In this document: positions 1-11,118 of the stretch, piece after piece
Position numbering within the stretch: position 1 is the first letter of the stretch
How the letters are laid out: every line of letters starts with the position of its first letter
DNA from: Dicyema japonicum
Lineage: Eukaryota; Dicyemida; Rhombozoa; Dicyemidae
Reading direction: 5' to 3'
Assembly (NCBI GenBank): GCA_011109175.1
Contig: RDEW01000013.1
Coordinates: forward strand, 227,476 to 291,475
DNA: 64,000 bases
Notes under the pieces: model-generated
What the model was told of the DNA's origin: nothing
Databases searched by the model: none
What the model saw: the letters and a program-made list of their open reading frames with translations, nothing else
Position numbers and translations under genes: made by a program

Positions 1-1755
1 GCGATCACAGAATGGTTATTGTCACCTTCAGCCTAGCGAAACATGGTGTCAAATACAAGAAACATAACAACATCACAAACAATAATAATGAGAATACAAG
101 AAATGGATACGCAACGGAAAAACTGATCTCTCACCCAGATACAGTCAAAAATTACCAAAAATACATCTGCTCTCATCTGAAAGACCTAACAGTAGGAATT
201 TCGTGGGATCGCACAAAGAATATAATAAACGAAGCAGCAAGCCAGTACCTCGGCACGCAGTAGATGGCCAGTATGGGTCGGACGATACAAACAGAATTAG
301 CAAAGGAGTTAAAAGAAATCCATACAAAAAAAACTAAACGAAAAAGATTATATCAGGAGAACAACCTTTCAGGGGCAGAGGGACCAAATCCGTAGAAAAA
401 CCAGGAGACTGAACAAGACACTCCACCAAGAAGAACTGCTTCGCAAAATCAATGAAGTAACCAAACTAAAAGATAATTCACAAATGTACTACTAAATGAA
501 TTGTTTTCAACTAACTCAACTTTACCCCTGGGAACGGGATTACTAATACAAAAACCCAATAAACCCAAAGGACGGTTGAAAACTATTATATTATCAAATT
601 CTCTACGGAAAGTCTTAGCTAACATTTTATTAAAACGAATAAAAGGACCCGCCTATGAATACCTACCCGAAAGTCAAAGTGGGTTCAGAGAAGAAAGATC
701 AACTCTGATGCAGTCTGGAGTCACAGATGGAGATGTGCAACACATCAAAGATATTGCAATCCCACCCACATTCTGAATAGATCTATCAAAAGCCTTTGAC
801 TCGGTTAACAGGAACAAATTGATGACAGTGCTGGAAGGATTTATTGACGAATCGAGTCTAAAAATGATAAAGAAAATTTGAAACAGACACAGGCACTCCT
901 CAAGGAGACTGCCTCTCCGCTACTATTCACAATATACTTGGAGGCCGCTATGAGGGAACTGAGACCATTATACCAAGGAAAAATAGAAGTGTTTTATGAA
1001 GACAAAGAACTCCTGGAACATGTACTAGAAAAAGCACCAGATATACTTGGGAAATGGTTTCTCACAGTAAACAGACAAAAAAAGAACGGACAGAAATAAG
1101 ACGAATGAATAACTCACTCGATGAGAAATGGAGACACATAAACTTCCCTATTAGGAGATAGTGAAGATATCATACGGAGAAATACCATGGCAAACGCGGC
1201 ATTACACAGGCTGTAAAACCTATGGCTAAAACTGAAAGGGAATAACATAAAACAAAGGATAATGTTATACGACACTTTTATTAAACCAATCCTCCTATAC
1301 AACTCTGGGACCTAGGCCACCTCAAAAGAGGAATTAGAGAGGCTAGACTCGTTTCACAGGAATCATGTAAGAAACATAACTGAAATGTCCTGGTCATCTA
1401 AGATCTCGCAGAAAGGACTGTAAAATAAGTGTGAATGTACAGCAATAGGTCTCTAAATCATTAGCTCTCTTTTAAGACTTTTTGGACACGTCCTGAGGTT
1501 GGACCCGACATTCCCCCTCGAATATCGCCATGGAAGATTACTACACCTCCAATGTAAAACGCTTTCTTGGAAGACCAAGAAAAAGTCTTCCGATCGTTTT
1601 ACAAAACGATCTGAAAGCCGTGAAAAAAACATTGGCATCTGCTGACGACCTGGACACACTGAGTGATCTGGCTAAGAACAGAAGAGCTTGGAGCAAGCTA
1701 ACTCTTTTTCTTATACTTTTTGCCGGCTCGTGAAAGTGCTAATAATAATAAGATC
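1..1755 (+). mobile_element. LINE family A, 3' part, decayed (cut by window edge)
   Basis: Decayed non-LTR retrotransposon of the same family as the better copy at 47.6-50.6 kb. It opens in the last endonuclease motif (DHR followed by VIVTFSLAKHG). Positions 500-780 hold the RT fingers (KPNKPKG, SLRKVLANILLKRIKG, SQSGFREERST). A LSKAFDSVNR-like motif is near 785 and FTIYLEAAMRELR near 920-960. The C-terminal tail is at about 1530-1733 (LGRPRKSLPIVLQNDLKAVKK). It ends in a CTCGTGAAAGTGCT motif followed by a (TAA)n tail at 1722-1751. Many frameshifts and stops make it non-functional. Confidence 0.85.
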
Positions 1756-1879
1756 CTTTGGAATTAAGGAAACCGGTGGCTAACATGATCGTTACAGCCA
1801 AAAGCGGATGCTCCCAGAGATCCGACAAGTTTAATTGCTTCTGTGCAGATCTCGAAGGTGGACCCGGACAAGAAGAGAG

Positions 1880-3470
1880 TTGACTCGTCTACCGGTCGTC
1901 AAGAAAGCATGATGGGCATAATGGAGAGTATGATTGACCAATTTTGTACGGATATGAATGTAAATCCATGTGATGATAACAACGTAGGCGCTTCGAGTGG
2001 ACACGAATTACCCATGGTGGGGGAGTTTTGCTTCCGTCAATAACTGATGTAATACATCCTAGAAACTTGTTGATACCAAGGCCTCTGATTGCTTGGGTGG
2101 TTCGTAGAAACCGAATTTGGTCACCAAGAATAGGAGACCAAAAGGCTATGAGCTCGATGTCCAGGCGTTTTTTCAATTGTCAAGGTATTGTAGACAGAAC
2201 ATCATGAAATTGTCCCCAATTGGGAGAATTTTTAATTTCCAGTGTAGTTGGTCGTTGGTGTGGTTTTTAGACATCCAGTAATTATTCTTTGAGCAGAGTT
2301 TTGAATTATTTGATTTTTTGGCTTTTGTTATTGACAAACAGGGATCCAAGGCAGGAACAGCATAGTTACTCTGATGAATTCTATGTATATAATAGTAAAG
2401 CTCTCTTTGCTCTGGCCAAATGACGTACTTGCTACGGTAAGTTGAGTTTCTGAGATTTTTCGCATGCATATGTTTTGAAAATGGTAATGAAGTATCAAAT
2501 ATCACTCCAAGTATTTTAGGGTTCTTAACCACAGCAATGAGAGATTTGCTTAGAACGTGGGTTCCAACTTTAATTGATGACAATCTGTAGTGAAAAGCGA
2601 TATTGATAAGATTGAAGGGAAGAGAAAATTTTAGTTAATCCAAGAAGAAATTTTGTCAATATGTTATTGCAGGACCATAGAAGCAACGGTTACGTTGCGG
2701 CGGCAAGAGGCCATTCTAATATTGTCGGCATAAGAAAGAAGAATTTTGTCTTGGTTTGTTGGTAAGTTTGCTAGATGAAGATTAAGATAGGACTGAACCT
2801 TGACGAACGCCTTTGGAAGGTATCGATAATTGGAGTAGGTTGACATAATAAAAGAACACCCAAGGTGACCAGAAAGGAAAGTGAGTAGCCATAATTTCAA
2901 AAGGGACGGGATACTTGTAGCAAGGATTTTCCTGGTCACGACGTGTCTGGATGTCCGGTCAAAAGCTTTGTTGATATTAATTGTTCTTTGGAGGTTTATT
3001 ATTATTAAATCTATCGGCAATCAATTGAGTCAGTTTATAAGGATGGGTGTAGTCGTAAGCACAAAAGCCATGCTTGGATTTGGAAAATGACGGTTTGATT
3101 AAAAATAGAACTCTTTCAGTAATCTTGGAGACAAAAGGGAAATATGACGATTAGAAGGATCAGATTGGTCGCGGTTAGGCTTCAAAATAGGAATGATTAT
3201 GGATTTCCTCCAGAGCATAAGTATTATCCGTGATTAATTGAGTGTTTGATTAAATCGGTTAGAGCATAAAGTCCATTCGGTTCTAGATTTTTAAATGATG
3301 AATGTCAAGACCGTCAAACCCTCTTGCATTCGAGTTTCTGAGTAGCTATCAAGTTGAGTAATTAGGGATTGTGGAATAATGAAAAGGTCTGCTGAGCATC
3401 GTTTATAAAAACCTTAAAGCACAATTTAGTGACTTTTTTAGTCGATATTTTGTTAATAATAATTTTAATT
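1880..3470 (-). mobile_element. LINE family B-like remnant
   Basis: Minus-strand RT debris in the usual order. An NINKAFDRTSRHVVTRKIL palm motif followed by LWLLTFLSGH lies at about 2,880-3,000. A mutated active site, LLSYADN instead of YADD, lies near 2,720. The C-terminal connection motif PKILGVIFDTSLPFSKHM is at about 2,470-2,540. The closest relatives in the window are the family B copies at 13.7, 29, 43.6 and 53.1 kb. No intact reading frame remains. The 3' limit is uncertain. Confidence 0.7.
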
Positions 3471-3952
3471 GATATATTCATTGGAATGTAAATATTAATG
3501 GTCTAACTATGTTATCTCAACAAGTCCAAAACAGCTTGTTATTTCTACAAAAGGACGTTTCAACCCCGTCACAGCCGAAATCCCGGGGATTCTAGGACCC
3601 AAAAACACTTACTTGGTTGATTGAGCGCATCCCAGTTGTAAAAAGGAATGTCCTCTCAATCACGAGAGTTCCCTACTAATTTATAACATTTTATGAAGAA
3701 AGGACTGAAATGTACACACGTGCTTATTCGACCGTCCCAATGTCGATATCAGACGTGACCGACACATGGAATCAACAAGTCAAGTGTCATCACCATTATT
3801 TCGAGATAGAATTGACTACAATTGAAGTGAGATGTACTTGCAAAAAACAGCTCACTTTTTAACCAATGAAAACGCCTTTCAAAAATGCAATCAAAAATAA
3901 ATACAGTAAACAACCAAATTATTCGTTAATAATAAAAGTTAACTAAAATGAC
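3471..3952. other. Non-coding stretch between LINE remnant and gene block
   Basis: AT-rich sequence with no convincing ORF. It may include further 5' debris of the LINE remnant to its left. No recognisable regulatory signal was seen. Confidence 0.4.
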
Positions 3953-4260
3953 TCAATAGAGTCCGTCTGAGTCTCCCATTTGAGGCAAATTCACAGTTTC
4001 AGATTCTCTGTAGTAGATAGTTTTGATCATCCAGGACTGAGTTTTTGTCTCCTCGATTCCGAAAGCATCCTCTAATCCCATGTCTTCAGTCGATCATCCC
4101 AAACCGAAATCAGTTTCCAGTTGATTGACACATACTGGAAATACTTAATATCCCCCAACAGACTATAATTCACCCTGTTTCGAAGAGATATTGAAAAGTG
4201 AAATATACTACAATAACGGGAAGTACGATTGACACGTGATAATCACCACTATCCCGTATA
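3953..4260 (-). CDS. Possible 3' exons of an unidentified minus-strand gene
   Basis: An open frame reading LEDAFGIEETKTQSWMIK, then a Tyr/Glu-rich stretch and GDSDGLY, ends in TGA at about 3953. Upstream are candidate short exons with intron-sized gaps and a hydrophobic run (VLPVIVVYFTFQYLF). If real, the gene is divergent from the SRD5A gene with a very short intergenic space. I do not recognise the protein, and the exon structure is a guess. Confidence 0.25.
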
Positions 4261-4278
4261 TATAGCGATATAAAAGAA
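4256..4278 (+). promoter_or_regulatory. TATA-like motifs upstream of the SRD5A gene
   Basis: Two TATA-like boxes, TATATAG near 4257 and TATAAAAG near 4270, lie 23-45 bp upstream of the ATG at 4301. The position would fit a core promoter with a very short leader. In AT-rich DNA such motifs also occur by chance, so this is only a candidate. Confidence 0.3.
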
Positions 4279-4300
4279 ATCGTAACTATCAATCATCAAA

Positions 4301-5113
4301 ATGAATATTTTGTTCCCAAATGAATATTGGGTTTCATATTTTTTGATCATAATGTCACCAATTGTGTTTTCTATTCTTTTTGTCACCAATGCCCCATATG
4401 GGAGATTCTCTATAGAAAGCGGATACTCTATCAACCCCAAATTAGCATGGAGCCTACAGGAAATTCCTTCAATTATAGTAGCTACTGTGATATTCATCAA
4501 CAATCGAAATATTATTGACATATACAGCATATTGTCCATTAGTCCATTTATTATACACTACTTTTACCGGTTAGAGCATTCAAGTATTGCAGGTCTCTGA
4601 TTTATCCATTCAAAGCGGTATTCAGTCGGCCTGCTCCAGTGTCGTCTTTCATTACCGCCTTTTGTTTTTGTGCCATTAACGGATTTATTCAAGCATACGG
4701 GAACATATACAGCATTTCACTTAACTTGTGGAGATTTGTTATAGGGGGTGCATTTTTATTTCGGGATTTATCATTAATATTCAATCTGATCACATTTTAG
4801 CTTCACTTAGAAAAAATGGGGGAACACTTGAATACTTTATTCCCAGAGGTTGACGATCTCTAATTTTTAGGTGGACTGTTTAACTACGTTTCCGCCGCCA
4901 ATTATTTTGGGGAGATTTTAGAATGGTTTGGATATGCCATAGCTGTTTGGAATCTACCAAGTCTAGCATTTTTTTTAGTCACGTCTTCAAATTTGATTCC
5001 CCGTAGTCTCTCCTATCACAGGTGGAATTGTATAATAAATCATAAGATTTTATCTACAAAAATTCAAATCTGATTATCCACAGCGCAAGGCAATAATTCC
5101 ATTTTTGCTTTAA
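4301..5113 (+). CDS. SRD5A: Steroid 5-alpha-reductase-like (3-oxo-5-alpha-steroid 4-dehydrogenase)
   Basis: A polytopic ER-membrane, NADPH-dependent enzyme that by family reduces the C4-C5 double bond of 3-oxo-delta4 steroids. Motifs visible in order are APYGRFSIESGYSINPKLAW and QEIPS in exon 1, HYFYRSLIYPF across intron 1, GFIINIQSDHIL, LRKNGG, the IPRGGLFNYVSAANYFGEILEW block across intron 2 with its conserved Glu, and a C-terminal KFKSDYPQRKAIIPFL. Introns are 4570-4592 (23 nt), 4849-4870 (22 nt) and 5022-5046 (25 nt), all GT..AG. The length of about 255 aa matches the family. One base appears to be missing near 4,770 (before GFIINIQ), which breaks the frame. The first ATG at 4301 gives the usual N-terminal hydrophobic segment. 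It converges on the PREB gene 317 bp downstream. Confidence 0.88.
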
Positions 5114-5429
5114 AATATTAACTTTGTTAACTCTAACTGTCGATTCCGACATAATTGATGCAGGTCACCTCACCGAACACTGAAGGTAACTGGGAGAGCC
5201 ACTGCACTAACATCACGGCTTTTGACTGCAGCCAGATGTCCCATTCTCTTGAGATAAGGCAGTGATTTCCAGACAGAGAAAACAGAGACGAGACTCATCA
5301 AAAACGGAAAATCGAAATAAGGGATCTTAATCTGTTAGCTTCTCAGTCCTATATTTTATAATGTAATGAATGACAGGAATTTACATGGGCTGAATAATAG
5401 AAATGCTTTAATAAAAAGTCTAAAGATGA
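5114..5429 (-). other. Gap between SRD5A and PREB genes, with a possible short ORF
   Basis: A minus-strand frame at about 5,175-5,300 reads MSLVSVFSVWKSLPYLKRM then GHLAAVKSRDVSAVALPVTF before a stop. It looks protein-like and membrane-associated, but I cannot tie it to a family or show exon borders. Otherwise the interval holds only the shared 3' flanks of two convergent genes. Confidence 0.2.
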
Positions 5430-6789
5430 TTAATCCACCAACTCAATATTAGCCGACAAATAGAACACAGCAGTGAGGACAAAGAAAAGCAGCAGAAAAT
5501 ATTTAACCAAACTTGTCGGAGAATCTAAAAATATGTATAAAGGATAACCCTTGTTGACAGAATGACACATCACAGTTCCATCCCCCGATGTACTCAGCAA
5601 CACAAATCCATAATCATACGACATCCAGTAGTAATACTCACATCCTTTAGGCAGAAACCTTAGTTGAGTGACGAATATTTTGTGGGCCTTATAAGCAGAA
5701 AAACAGATCTAAGCATATTTCACTGTTTATACTTTCTGGGTGACTGTGCTAAACACAAAATCATTCCTGTAGCCAAACCCACAGCCAAGAACCTCCCAGT
5801 ATCACTGTGGGATATATATAAGGTTCAAACTCAACAGTCGCAGCAGTAATGGGGTATTTCCCCAGTTTGAAACCACCCACGTGGGCAAAACTTGTTCCAT
5901 GATAAATTCTCAAAATGGGTTCAGTCGTATCCGACAGTTTTTCAGGACAGGCCACTACAAATATTGAAGACTCCTCTCCTTGCCCACAGGAACTGGTGAA
6001 CTTAATGAAAGATGGAAAACCAGACAAATTTGCAGACAAGTCCTGGATTTGTTGAGAAAGCACTACTCTCGAGCAGACTTCCATCAGTAGAGGCAAGAGT
6101 AGAAAGAGAGGACGACTTATCAGGCAACACGAAAAGCTGAATTCATAAAATCAGAGACCAGATCATTCAAACACAGCAAACTTCTGATGTTCTCATTACC
6201 TTCGATTGAAACAAGCCAAAGCAAGGTCAAATGGTCAGCCACAAACTAAAATCTGTGAAAATCACAACTTCACAAGAAGTAACGACCCCGTTCGACCAAG
6301 AAAGAAAGAATGTTGAACCATGTGACTCTTTTAAGGCGATTGATGTTGACTGAACAGGTTCGTCCTGTTTATCAAACGAAACCACCAAGCTGTCGACTGG
6401 CTCGGAATAATATCTGCAGGAATCACTGTTTGGTGGATCATCTAAAAATTGGTATAAAAATAACTCTCAAGATTTACTTTCACCTCGAATACTACGACTG
6501 TACTGTCCTGAGTCAGCAACACATATGTTTTCCCACAAGAACCAAAAAACGCACAATTATAAACACAAAATTCATTTGTGATCTCATAAGTGCACTTTGA
6601 TAGTTTGAATCCGTCATGTTTGTCGAATCCTATCTCATAAATGTTCTAATTATCAAATATTGGTACAAAGGCGTTGTCCATTCCAGTATTCCCCTTTCCC
6701 CCTCCCCCTCCCGTCAGGACAAATGGTAGTCCAACTGAGAGCGAGTAAATGGGGAAGCCACTATGGGCGACAATTACAGACTTTGCCAT
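5430..6789 (-). CDS. PREB: PREB / SEC12-like ER guanine-nucleotide exchange factor for SAR1
   Basis: The family is a WD40 propeller anchored in the ER membrane by a C-terminal helix; it activates SAR1 to start COPII coat assembly. The N-terminus at 6789 reads MAKSVIVAHSGFPIYSLSVG. It is followed by the signature glycine-rich SEC12 motif (LTGGGGGKGNTGMDNAF), in which a 21-nt intron is removed. Later exons give STVVVFEV and KLSDTTEPILRIYHG, then FLAVGLATGMIL, matching the FLAVGTxTG-type repeat of PREB. The last exon is VLLSTSGDGTVMC followed by a hydrophobic anchor (LVKYFLLLFFVLTAVFYL). Intron borders in the middle (about 5.8-6.4 kb) were not all resolved. The start lies only 67 bp from the stop of the upstream VPS50-like gene on the same strand. 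Confidence 0.78.
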
Positions 6790-6856
6790 CGAATACGTAA
6801 ACAAAATTTAAAAAATTAACAAAAAATAAATAATTTATGAAAATAAGAATTTAATA

Positions 6857-9734
6857 TCAGTAATTGAGGATTTCAGTGTTTATGAGAATTTGTAGTTTTT
6901 GTTTGGTCACAAATCCAAGGTGATCCATTGAACTGACCAAACAAGACAGTTGTTTGTTAGTGTAAACCTAAATCACTGACAAAACCAAGTCACCTTGTTG
7001 TCCCTTATAAAAGCTTCAATATCCTGTTTCCCCATATAAAAGGCCCTAATATAGTTTAAGACCACATCTTTATAATTTTCAAAACTAAATAAATATTGAC
7101 AATTACCAGTTAAACTCAACAATTTCGTTCACTGAAAGGATCAGGTTTTCAAAGTCAAACATCATCTGTCCCCTCTTTTCGTTACAACACTTCTTTATTC
7201 GCCCAAATCTTTAGTTTTATTAATACTAAACCCGTCAAGCATTGTTTGGCACAAAAATAAGGCGAATTCGTCCCACAACGCAGTAAACTCGATTTCTTCC
7301 AAGTTAAGCTCCGACTTGAGGCCGTCAATCAGTTCTTTGGCTATTCTTGCGTCCTATAATAATTATTAAGGATATTGCATTAATTAATGATTTTATATAA
7401 TCTGTGAGTTCGGTCAGATATTGCTCACTCTCATATGTCTTTTTATTTGCTATCAAAGAGATTAGGTTTTCTCTGTCGAAAATAAGAGTCCTGCCGAAAG
7501 AGCGACATATGAGTTCGTTCAGTTCCTCAATCATATATGAGACCCACCATTATTCAAAAAAATACAGAATCGTACAAATCAACAATCAGATTGCCTTTAT
7601 CAATCTGTGAGGTCAGCAGCAATGTGTGAGACATGTACAAGTGGGAAGCAATACATCTTCTAGAAATCAAACGACAAATCAACATGGTCTCAATGGCAAC
7701 CAAATATCCCTTAAATTTGGAGGAATCTGAGTCAAATTCTACTAGCTGGAATTATATCCATAAGTACAGGGCAAATGTCCTCGGTTTTCAATTTGTGTTT
7801 CAAAGCAGAAATCCGCTCATTCACAGCCTCCGTGTACGAGAGAGACTAAAATGCTTCAAATAAACTTACAAAGTTCATAAAAGTACACAAAACCTGGGGA
7901 TGATTGATTAAACTACAATTTTTATAAACACAAATAGCATTTGGTAGACATTGGTGATGACTTGGAAAGAAGTCGAAGGGAATATTTCCATAAAACTTAT
8001 ATATTTACCAAAAGTCCTAAGGAAATTAACTCCCGTGCTGCAAATGTGGTAAAATCCCGTTTTTCTGTAAATATAAAAACATAATAAACTAACTCCACTA
8101 AAATGGAAGCAGACTTCATTCCGCGGTTATCATCGAATAGAAACGAAATCTTTGAATAAGAGAACCAAAACCTCCTTAGGGTCCTCAAAACGGAAACTGG
8201 CCTCATGGGAAACTCCGTTTTTATTGGATTCCAGTATGAAATTAATAAGCACGTGCAATTCCTGTCTAATTATCAAAATCTATGAACATGAATGAGAGCA
8301 AGCTTTTTCGGATCGTGAATACAGGCAACTGGGCAGTTGTGCCACTGTTCGTTCTCCAATTGGTGGGTGAACTCTTCTAACTTGACTCTGCGTTGAGTTA
8401 ATGGAAGAAAAACTTGTTTAGACTGATAAAAGTATCCTCAGCCCAGCAATAAATGTCACTGACAAAGTGATCTAGAGAGTTCTCTGTTGGTTGATCGAAG
8501 GAAGTGAATGTCTCGCACATTTGTATAAACCTTAACATTAAAGCAAAACAAACTTTGAAACCAAATCAACAATTATAATAAAGTCGTCCACAGAGTTGAA
8601 TACCCCAAAGGACTGCAGCAGCAAATTGAATGTCTGAATGGCAGTGGTGGACAACGACTCGAAGGCTTGGTTTGGGAGACAACCCCCATCTGATATAATA
8701 ACCCCTACAAACCGAAATGTTCCAAATTCCACAAGTATGCTTGCTTGAAGGATTTCATGATTATCCACGTTTTCTGAAAAGCAGTGCATAACGGAATTTC
8801 CGGACTGTTCGCTTTCTAACGATTACTAGGCAACACACCACAATGCAGTCGTTTATAGTATCATTCATGGACATCCTGAATATATTCGTCACCTTCATTC
8901 CGAACATTTGCTGAATACAAGGCAAGGAATACTTTGTTGTTGTCGGGGAAGAGTGCTTCGTACCAGTTTACTAGAGAAGAGTAAACGTCCAAGTCAAAGC
9001 GAAAAGTCAGTGAATGTAGTCTTTCGTCAATTTTATCTCTCACATTAATAGTGAAGCGTTCCAGTCTCGAGTGGAATTGACTAGAGGAATATAGCGGGAA
9101 TTCTCACTTTTTCAACACTATGGAATCTAATTTTTCTAATTCCTTCCGGAGCTGATTGATAGAGAGAATAGCCTCATCAATAGAGTAATCCTTAGGCTAA
9201 TTAAAACACAAATACAGTCAATGAGCGTTCGGCAATTTCATTAACGTTGATCTAATTATCAGTAATTAGTCATACAGAATTACGAATTAGCTTTAAGACA
9301 TCGAGCAGCTGATTCAGTCTGTTTTTGAGAGTTGTGAGCTTTTCGACTACTCGCATTTGTTCGAAATATTTATTTTCAAAGTTTTTGAGGCCACTTGGCG
9401 TAAGTTAAGGAAATCACATTTTAGTCGACTTGGCAAGATCCAACGTAGATTTTATGTCATTTCTGAACTCTAGGATTTTCGAAAGGTCAAATTTTGCTGT
9501 TAACTTGGCGTTCTTGTAATTTTCGATAAACTAAAAGATTAGATAACAACCCACGGTTTTCTCAATTTCCGCCAAACGGATGATTTCTTCATATATTTTG
9601 TCAGGATCCTCGAATAGGTGACCCTTTAGTTACCCCTATTCAGATACCTTCTCTTCAATAAACTCTTTGATAGAAAAATCACTGTTAAGGAATTCATCCC
9701 CAACATCAGAATCTGGCAATTCCACGAAATCCAT
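6857..9734 (-). CDS. VPS50: VPS50/syndetin-like vesicle-tethering subunit (EARP complex)
   Basis: A long coiled-coil CATCHR-type protein split by many 22-27 nt introns. The N-terminus is MDFVELPDSDVGDEF. It is followed by helical exons (SIKEFIEEKG, LEFRNDIKSTLDLAKSTK, FENKYFEQMRVVEKLTTLKN, LNQLLDVLKLIRN). The C-terminus is the diagnostic part: ALWDEFALFLCQTMLDGF, KCCNEKRGQMMFDFENLI, VVLNYIRAFYMGKQDIEAFI and VYTNKQLSCLV, which parallels the syndetin C-terminal domain. By family it works in the endosome-recycling tether with VPS51-53. The N-terminal half alone would also fit other CATCHR subunits such as VPS51 or COG7. One frame break remains near 7,215. The stop at 6857 is 67 bp upstream of the PREB start. 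Confidence 0.62.
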
Positions 9735-10640
9735 AGTTTTTCGAGTCGTTGATATGAAGATCGAAAATGAATCCAATATATTACAGCTTAACCTATTTTT
9801 AAAAAATATTTTGAACAACAAATTTAATTAATTTTTTATAAAATTTATTTATTTTATAATTTTAAACCTTAAAATAAGTTCATGCTCATTTTACTAATTT
9901 TATTTATTTTGATTTCAAGCGATATTATAATTTTTGCACTCCAAATCCAAAATTTCGATTTTATTCCAAAAGTCTCAAACTGTGTAATCGTTGATTAGAT
10001 ATTTTTATTAAAATGGAGAATTATCTGCTGGAATGAGATTATATTGAACTATTATTCATAAAAAAACGACAATGCTTTGTTATAAAAATTATAAATTCTT
10101 ATCAGGCAGCAGTTCAGTGACCACGTAATAAATGTGCAGGGTATCTTATGACATGACATATTTCTGATAAATCTATATCATAAATTTTGGTTGATTTAGG
10201 TTAGTTAGTAAAAAACATAAACGTTGTGCCACGAGTTGAAAAACGAGAGTATTATCATCCACCAAGATGATTTTAATTAAATAATAAAGAATAAAAAACG
10301 CAATGCCATGTTAAGGTTCATGACGAAACCAAACCTCCAACCTTGTCAAGGGAGCGCCAAACAGCTCTCCTTTATAAGCACACATACGTGTTCGGAAAAG
10401 AATATATATAGAGCGAATAAAAAAACTATTTACAAATGATGTTATCTAAATGAAAGCTATTATCTATTTAAATATTAAATTTATTTATAATATATCATTC
10501 ATTATCGTTATTTAGTTTTAAACAAAATTTTAAAGTAAAAAAATCTATCAATAAGCAATATTTATAAAATGTGAGAAAATACTTTTAATCAACGAATGCC
10601 AAGACATTAATACTAATATGCTATATGCTTTTTACACTAT
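9735..10640. other. AT-rich intergenic region
   Basis: About 0.9 kb of very AT-rich sequence upstream of the VPS50-like gene (minus strand) and of the CEP295-like gene (plus strand). No ORF, repeat or RNA gene was recognised. It probably contains the VPS50 promoter. Confidence 0.5.
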
Positions 10641-10719
10641 GGACCTACTCGAAAGACAAGGAAATAAAGAATTTCGAAACACATGTAGAAAGAAGGATTG
10701 TTTGATTCGATTTTCATAG

Positions 10720-11035
10720 TCGTCCCCATATTTATTGCCTTCTTATCTAATAAAACTGTTTTTCTCAAACATACATGATTCCAATGTGTATATGGAAAAG
10801 ATAAAAGACTGGTGCGGCCTCCAAGGATTAAAAATGTCGAAGAATAACCTAATGCAATCAAGTTTTCCGGTCGAAATGGAAATCAGCAGGCTCCCTATGC
10901 GGAATCAATATTGTGGGCTCCCTGCAGTATCTCGGAATAGCTATTGAGAATAGATGAAAATTTGTTAGTAAGGTCGATCAGAGATGCAGCAGAGAAAAGG
11001 ATGGCAAACTTCCCAAAAGGGATGTCATCATTGAC
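10720..11035 (+). mobile_element. LINE family C fragment
   Basis: A short piece of RT reading MEKIKDWCGLQGLKMSKNN and then ISRLPMRNQYCGLP. It corresponds to MEEIKDWSSW and KNSICGINIVSSLKYLG at 26.0-26.2 kb of the full family C element. A further match (AEKRMANFPKGMSSLTL versus AKK..MENYLKRDAIIYS) runs to about 11,035. It is decayed and truncated at both ends. Confidence 0.65.
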
Positions 11036-11118
11036 TCTTATTATGAATTAAATTTAAAAATAATTAATTTAAATTAAATTAAATAAAAAATAAAAAGTTG
11101 CTTAGAAGCGCTATTAAA

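Noticed and set aside
3540-3610. Second 2A-like motif (GACGTTTCAACCCCGTC region)
   Set aside because: The frame gives DVSTPSQP without the NPGP core and no endonuclease follows.
4249-4539. Minus-strand ORF opposite SRD5A exon 1
   Set aside because: It is antisense to a clearly conserved coding exon and has no family features of its own.
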